Notes under the pieces: model-generated
Seen by the model: the letters and a program-made list of their open reading frames with translations, nothing else
Database searches by the model: none
Told to the model about the DNA's origin: nothing
Source: Burkholderiales bacterium
GTDB lineage: Bacteria; Pseudomonadota; Gammaproteobacteria; Burkholderiales; WYBJ01
Reading direction: 5' to 3'
DNA: 64,000 nt
Assembly (NCBI GenBank): GCA_022841915.1
Contig: JALHQN010000003.1
Coordinates: forward strand, 248,001-312,000
Shown: one piece after another, positions 60,302 to 64,000 of the stretch
How the letters are laid out: every line of letters starts with the position of its first letter
How positions within the stretch are numbered: the stretch's first letter is position 1
Program-made: the position numbers and the translations under genes

Positions 60302-60730
60302 TCAGGTGATGTTGATCTGACGCACGCGTCCACCCGTCTTCTTCGGCAGGACCAGTTCGAGCACGCCGTCTTTGTAAGTTGCGGCGCACTGCGTTTCGTC
60401 CACGTCGGAGGCGAGCGAGAAGCTGCGCGACACGGTGCCGTAGTAGCGCTCGCTGCGGATGACTTTTTCGCCGTCCTTCTTCTCGCGCGTCTTCTTCACT
60501 TCCGCGCTGATCGAAACGACGTTGCCGTCCACCGAAACCTTGATGTCTTCCTTCTTGGCGCCGGGGACTTCGGCGTGCACCGTGACTGCCTTGTCGTCCT
60601 CGCCCACGTCGACCTTGATCTGGCCGAGCGTTGCCGTATCGTCCAAGCCCATTCGCACGGGACGCAGGAAAAATCCCTTGAACATATCGTCGACGTCCGC
60701 GAATGGATCGTAGCGCGTAAGGTTAGCCAT
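60302..60730 (-). CDS. Hsp20 family small heat-shock protein
   Basis: A 142-residue alpha-crystallin-domain chaperone that holds unfolding proteins. The domain spans about 37-140: IKVDVGEDDKAVTVHAEVPG, then AKKEDIKVSVDGNVVSISAE, the ERYYGTVSRSFSLAS strand and DGVLELVLPKK; the C-terminal IXI-type motif is RQINIT. GGAGGTAAAG directly upstream selects the ATG at 60730. It is transcribed divergently from the Lon-like protease, with an FNR-type box between them. Confidence 0.94.
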   Translation of the reverse strand: MANLTRYDPFADVDDMFKGFFLRPVRMGLDDTATLGQIKVDVGEDDKAVTVHAEVPGAKKEDIKVSVDGNVVSISAEVKKTREKKDGEKVIRSERYYGTVSRSFSLASDVDETQCAATYKDGVLELVLPKKTGGRVRQINIT

Positions 60731-60769
60731 GGCTTTACCTCCGTGGTTGGTCGAAGTAGGGTGTCGATC

Positions 60770-60810
60770 ATCATAGTCGTACACGCCGGTTGGGCCTTGA
60801 CGTAGGTCAA
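60770..60810 (-). promoter_or_regulatory. FNR-type box and -10 in front of hsp20
   Basis: TTGAC-GTAG-GTCAA (60797-60810) is a perfect 5+5 palindrome of the FNR/ANR/DNR box type. On the minus strand a -10-like TATGAT lies at 60775-60770. With +1 near 60763, the box is centred about -40.5, within a base of the class II activator spacing, and the leader to the hsp20 ATG is about 33 bases. The box is 127 bases before the divergent Lon-like gene, which it might also serve from a distance. Confidence 0.65.
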
Positions 60811-60937
60811 TCGAGGATCGACACGCTGCCTGCATGCTGCTGCAACGACAATCCGAGAGCCGGGTGCATCGCGCGCAACCGAACAGTGCTGCTGCGGATT
60901 TTCGGCTCGGAACGCGAATACAGGAGGCCTGTGCACC

Positions 60938-63370
60938 ATGATCGAAGATGTCCTGCCGCCCATCCCGCCATTACAGCCGCGACAGCTCAGACGTCGCATC
61001 GACCCTGCCCGGCTCGGCGCCGACAGCACTGCGGACCTCGAACCTGTCTCGCAACTGATCGGCCAGGAGCGGGCCGTCGAAGCAGTGCGTTTCGGGATGG
61101 CCATCCGGCGCCAGGGCTACAACCTTTTCGTGCTCGGACCACCGGGGCTGGGAAAGCACACGCTGGTGCGAGGTTTCCTGGAAACGGAGGCGGCATCGGC
61201 GCCGCGCGCCTCGGAGTGGTGCTACGTCCATAACTTCGAGCAGCCGGACCGGCCCAAGGCCCTCGAGCTTCCACCCGGCCGGGGCTCGAAGTTGCGCGAT
61301 GCCATGCGCAAGCTTGCGGAGGAAGCCCTCGCCGCGCTTACCGCAACCTTCGAGAGCGAGGAGTTTCGTGCCCGGCTCGAAGAACTGAGCGAGCAATTCG
61401 GCGAGCGCGAGCGCAAGGCCTTCCAGGAACTCGGCGAAGAGGCGCAGCAGCAAGGCATTGCGCTCGTTCACACGCCGGCTGGATTCGCTTTCGCGCCCTT
61501 GCGCGACGGGGCCGTGATCAATCCGGACGAGTACGAGAAGCTGCCCGAGGATCAGCGCAAGCGCATCAGCGAGACGATCGAGCAGTTGCAGGAGCGCTTG
61601 CAGCGCATCATCCGCCAGGTGCCCCAGTGGGGGCGCGAGCGGCGCAACAAGCTCAAAGAATTGCATCGGGAGTTCACCACGCTCGCCGTCGATCATCTGG
61701 TGGCCGAACTCGAAGCCGAGTATGCGGATCTGCCCGAAGTGGTTCGTCACCTCGCCGAGGTGCGGCGCGATCTCATCGACAGCGCGGCTCAGCCGCGCCG
61801 TGGTACCGAGGGCGCGCCCGAAGGCGGCGAACCCAGTGCGGATCAGCCGCCGGCTTGGTTGCGCCGCTATCAGGCCAATCTGCTGGTCGCGCACGACTCG
61901 CGTGCCGGGGCGCCGGTGGTCATCGAAGACAATCCCACCTACCAGAACCTCGTCGGTCGCGTGGAGTACCTGTCGCACTTCGGCGCGCTGGTGACGGACT
62001 TCAATCTCATCAAGGCGGGCTCGCTGCACGAGGCCAACGGCGGCTACCTCATGATCGACGCGCACAAGCTGCTCATGCAGCCGCTGGCCTGGGACGCGCT
62101 CAAGCGAGCCCTCGTCGCGCGCAAGATCCAGATCTCGTCGATCGGTGAGATGATGGGGCTGGTCAGCACCGTGTCGCTCGATCCGCAGTCGATCCCGCTC
62201 GATGTCAAGGTCGTCCTTTTCGGCGAGCGCACGCTCTACTACCTGCTGTACGAATGGGATCCGGAGTTTCGCGAACTGTTCAAGGTCGCAGCCGATTTCG
62301 AGGAGACGGTCGAGCTCGACGACGACATGTTGAAGCTCTATGCGCGACTCATCGCCACAGTGGCCAAGGGCGAGCGGATGCTCGCCTTCGACGCCCCGGC
62401 ATGCTCGATTTTGCTGGAACACATCGTTCGGCTGGCGGGCGATCAGGCCAAGCTCTCCACGCACATGCAGAGCCTGGCCGACCTGATGCGCGAAGCCGAC
62501 CACCTCGCTCGCGCCGCCGGCAAGGCGGCCGTGGATGCCGACAGCGTATCGGCGGCGATCGATGCGCAGCAGCGGCGCGCCGACCGCGTCAAGACGCGCA
62601 TGCATGATTCGATCACCGAAGGCGTGTTGCTGATCGAGACGGCCGGCGGCAAGGTCGGTCAGATCAACGGCTTGTCGGTCTTCCAGATCGGCGCTCATGC
62701 GTTCGGCTTGCCCACTCGCATCACGGCCACGACCCGTCTCGGCAGCGGTGAAGTGATCGACATTCATCGCGAAGTGAAGCTGAGCGGTGCGATTCACTCC
62801 AAAGGCGTGCTCATTCTTTCGTCATTGCTGGGGGCGCGCTACGCTGGCCTGCAGCCGTTGTCGCTTTCGGCGAGCCTCAGTTTCGAGCAGACGTACGGAA
62901 CGGTGGATGGCGACAGCGCGTCCCTGGCGGAGTTGTGCGCGCTGCTGTCTTCCCTGGCAGGCGCCCCCATCCGGCAGGATTTCGCCGTGACGGGCGCCAT
63001 CAGCCAGCACGGAGAAGTGCAGGCGATCGGCGGCGTCAACGAAAAGATCGAAGGCTTCTTCGAGATTTGCCGATCCAGGGGGCTCACGGGAACACAGGGA
63101 GTCATCATTCCCGCGGCGAACGTGAGGCACCTGATGCTGCGCCAAGACGTGGTGGACGCGGCTGCGAGCGGAACATTCCATATTCATGCCGTTGCCACGG
63201 TGGACGAGGCCGTCACGCTGTTGACCGGGCTTCCCGCCGGCGCGCCGGATGCGGGGGGCGTCTATCCCGAGGGCAGTTTCAACCGGCGGGTGGCCGATCG
63301 GCTCGGTGCGATGACCCGCGTGCGGCGCGAGTTTGCGGTATCGCAGAAAAATGCGGGAGAGCCGAAGTGA
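60938..63370 (+). CDS. Lon-like ATP-dependent protease (AAA plus S16 protease domain)
   Basis: An 810-residue protein of the second Lon-like family (AAA_32 type). A divergent AAA domain has Walker A GPPGLGKHT near 69-77, an inserted coiled region (about 130-280) and sensor regions such as LIKAGSLHEANGGYLMIDAH. The C-terminal protease domain has Ser660 (GDSASLAE) and Lys703 (GGVNEKIEG), 43 residues apart exactly as Ser679/Lys722 in E. coli Lon. CAGGAGG precedes the ATG. It ends in an overlap with the next gene; co-occurrence with hsp20 suggests protein quality control under stress. Confidence 0.94.
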   Translation: MIEDVLPPIPPLQPRQLRRRIDPARLGADSTADLEPVSQLIGQERAVEAVRFGMAIRRQGYNLFVLGPPGLGKHTLVRGFLETEAASAPRASEWCYVHNFEQPDRPKALELPPGRGSKLRDAMRKLAEEALAALTATFESEEFRARLEELSEQFGERERKAFQELGEEAQQQGIALVHTPAGFAFAPLRDGAVINPDEYEKLPEDQRKRISETIEQLQERLQRIIRQVPQWGRERRNKLKELHREFTTLAVDHLVAELEAEYADLPEVVRHLAEVRRDLIDSAAQPRRGTEGAPEGGEPSADQPPAWLRRYQANLLVAHDSRAGAPVVIEDNPTYQNLVGRVEYLSHFGALVTDFNLIKAGSLHEANGGYLMIDAHKLLMQPLAWDALKRALVARKIQISSIGEMMGLVSTVSLDPQSIPLDVKVVLFGERTLYYLLYEWDPEFRELFKVAADFEETVELDDDMLKLYARLIATVAKGERMLAFDAPACSILLEHIVRLAGDQAKLSTHMQSLADLMREADHLARAAGKAAVDADSVSAAIDAQQRRADRVKTRMHDSITEGVLLIETAGGKVGQINGLSVFQIGAHAFGLPTRITATTRLGSGEVIDIHREVKLSGAIHSKGVLILSSLLGARYAGLQPLSLSASLSFEQTYGTVDGDSASLAELCALLSSLAGAPIRQDFAVTGAISQHGEVQAIGGVNEKIEGFFEICRSRGLTGTQGVIIPAANVRHLMLRQDVVDAAASGTFHIHAVATVDEAVTLLTGLPAGAPDAGGVYPEGSFNRRVADRLGAMTRVRREFAVSQKNAGEPK

Positions 63371-64000
63371 ACGCCTCACCCACCCCCAATGTGCGACGCT
63401 TGATGCTGGCGCTCGATGCGGCGCAGTGCGCAGGCGCCGATCTGATGCTCGCCGTCGAACTGGCGGCGCTGATCGGTGCGGAACTGGAGGGGCTGTTCGT
63501 CGAGGACAGCGACCTGCTCAGTCTCGCGCAGCTTCCGTTCGTGCGCGAGGTGGGCGGGCGCAGCGGTCAGGATCGTCCCATCGTCCGCGAATCGATCGAA
63601 TCGCTGCTTCGAAGTCGAGTGCAGCGGGTGGTCGGCGAACTGGAGCGTGCGGGCAAGGCGCGCAACGTCCCTGTGTCGCATCGCACCGCCCGTGGCAAGG
63701 TGGTGCGACAAGCGCTCGCGCAGTGCGAGACCCGTGATGCGGTGCTTCTGCACGCGCACGGCTCGCTTCGCCCTGTGCCCCGGCGAAGCTCCATCGCGAC
63801 GGCGGCAGGGCCCGTCATGCTGTGGTACGAGGATGGGCCGGCCGCTGCCGCTTCCTTCGATATCGCGGTCAGCCTCGCGCGGCAGTTGCGTTCGGATCTG
63901 TTGGTCGGATTTCCTGCCCGCCCGTTCGTGACGGAATCCGACGTTCGAGGCCAGTTGGCGTCCCGGCTCACGCTTGCGCCCGGGCAGGTGCGGCTGCGGG
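63367..64000 (+). CDS. Protein of unknown function, possibly USP-like, 3' end cut by window edge
   Basis: A GTG at 63367 overlaps the Lon-like stop by four bases (GTGA) and the frame stays open to the window end (over 210 codons). The N terminus VRRLMLALDAAQCAGADLML, then AVELAALIGAELEGLFVED, has the strand-helix-strand form of universal-stress-like or nucleotide-binding proteins, but the usual glycine-rich nucleotide motif is not seen in the visible part. Coupling to the Lon-like gene implies a joint role. Identity is uncertain. Confidence 0.7.
   Translation, partial: MNASPTPNVRRLMLALDAAQCAGADLMLAVELAALIGAELEGLFVEDSDLLSLAQLPFVREVGGRSGQDRPIVRESIESLLRSRVQRVVGELERAGKARNVPVSHRTARGKVVRQALAQCETRDAVLLHAHGSLRPVPRRSSIATAAGPVMLWYEDGPAAAASFDIAVSLARQLRSDLLVGFPARPFVTESDVRGQLASRLTLAPGQVRLR

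Noticed and set aside
59500-60309. 269-codon plus-strand frame across the CBS gene
   Set aside because: Antisense of the two CBS domains plus non-coding sequence; no protein-like features.

Overview
The window is GC-rich, densely packed chromosomal DNA from a Gram-negative proteobacterium, most likely a betaproteobacterium. Supporting signs are outer-membrane genes, the suhB / trmJ-cysE-iscR order typical of that class, an N-type ATPase operon, Fnr/Crp-family regulators and a PEP-CTERM-like exported protein. No rRNA, tRNA, CRISPR array, transposase or integrase was found. The class assignment is inference from gene content and order.

Layout. 1-9.2 kb is a Kai-derived signalling locus: two KaiB proteins (the first cut by the window edge), a PAS hybrid histidine kinase, a small protein of unknown function, a two-domain KaiC, a GGDEF protein fused to a kinase-like module, another histidine kinase and two paralogous Crp/Fnr-type regulators. 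9.2-10.3 kb is gene-poor. 10.3-10.9 kb is a secreted protein gene with a frameshift. 11.4-18.3 kb is a complete N-ATPase operon in the order D-C-Q-R-B-E-F-A-G, followed by two membrane protein genes. 21.4-25.4 kb is an envelope cassette: ABC ATPase, FtsX-type permease, LolA-like periplasmic protein and an outer-membrane beta-barrel, behind a perfect FNR box. 25.6-31.4 kb holds phosphoketolase, zwf, gnd and suhB. 31.4-40.2 kb holds trmJ, cysE and an iscR-led SUF operon (sufA, B, C, D, S, U, nfu, Rieske) behind a well-matched IscR operator. 40.3-53 kb holds a membrane hydrolase, serB, a giant membrane patatin, mfd, metY and a K+/H+ antiporter. 53-55.5 kb encodes AmmeMemoRadiSam enzymes. 55.7-64 kb holds an FNR-like regulator, a two-component pair and a stress group (CBS, Hsp20, Lon-like protease, and a partial protein at the edge).

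Most notable points. The KaiC homologue appears to lack the Ser/Thr phosphorylation pair of clock KaiC, and its gene runs into a GGDEF gene whose kinase-like half has Glu where the phospho-accepting His should be; together they may form a clock-derived route to c-di-GMP. Two FNR-type boxes, found by scanning gene-free stretches by eye, lie at or within one base of the class II activator spacing, in front of the envelope cassette and in front of hsp20. The window's own FNR-like regulator keeps the FNR DNA-reading residues but lacks all four iron-sulfur cysteines, so it is a candidate regulator of both.

All calls come from reading the sequence and given translations by eye. No database search, alignment program or structure prediction was run.
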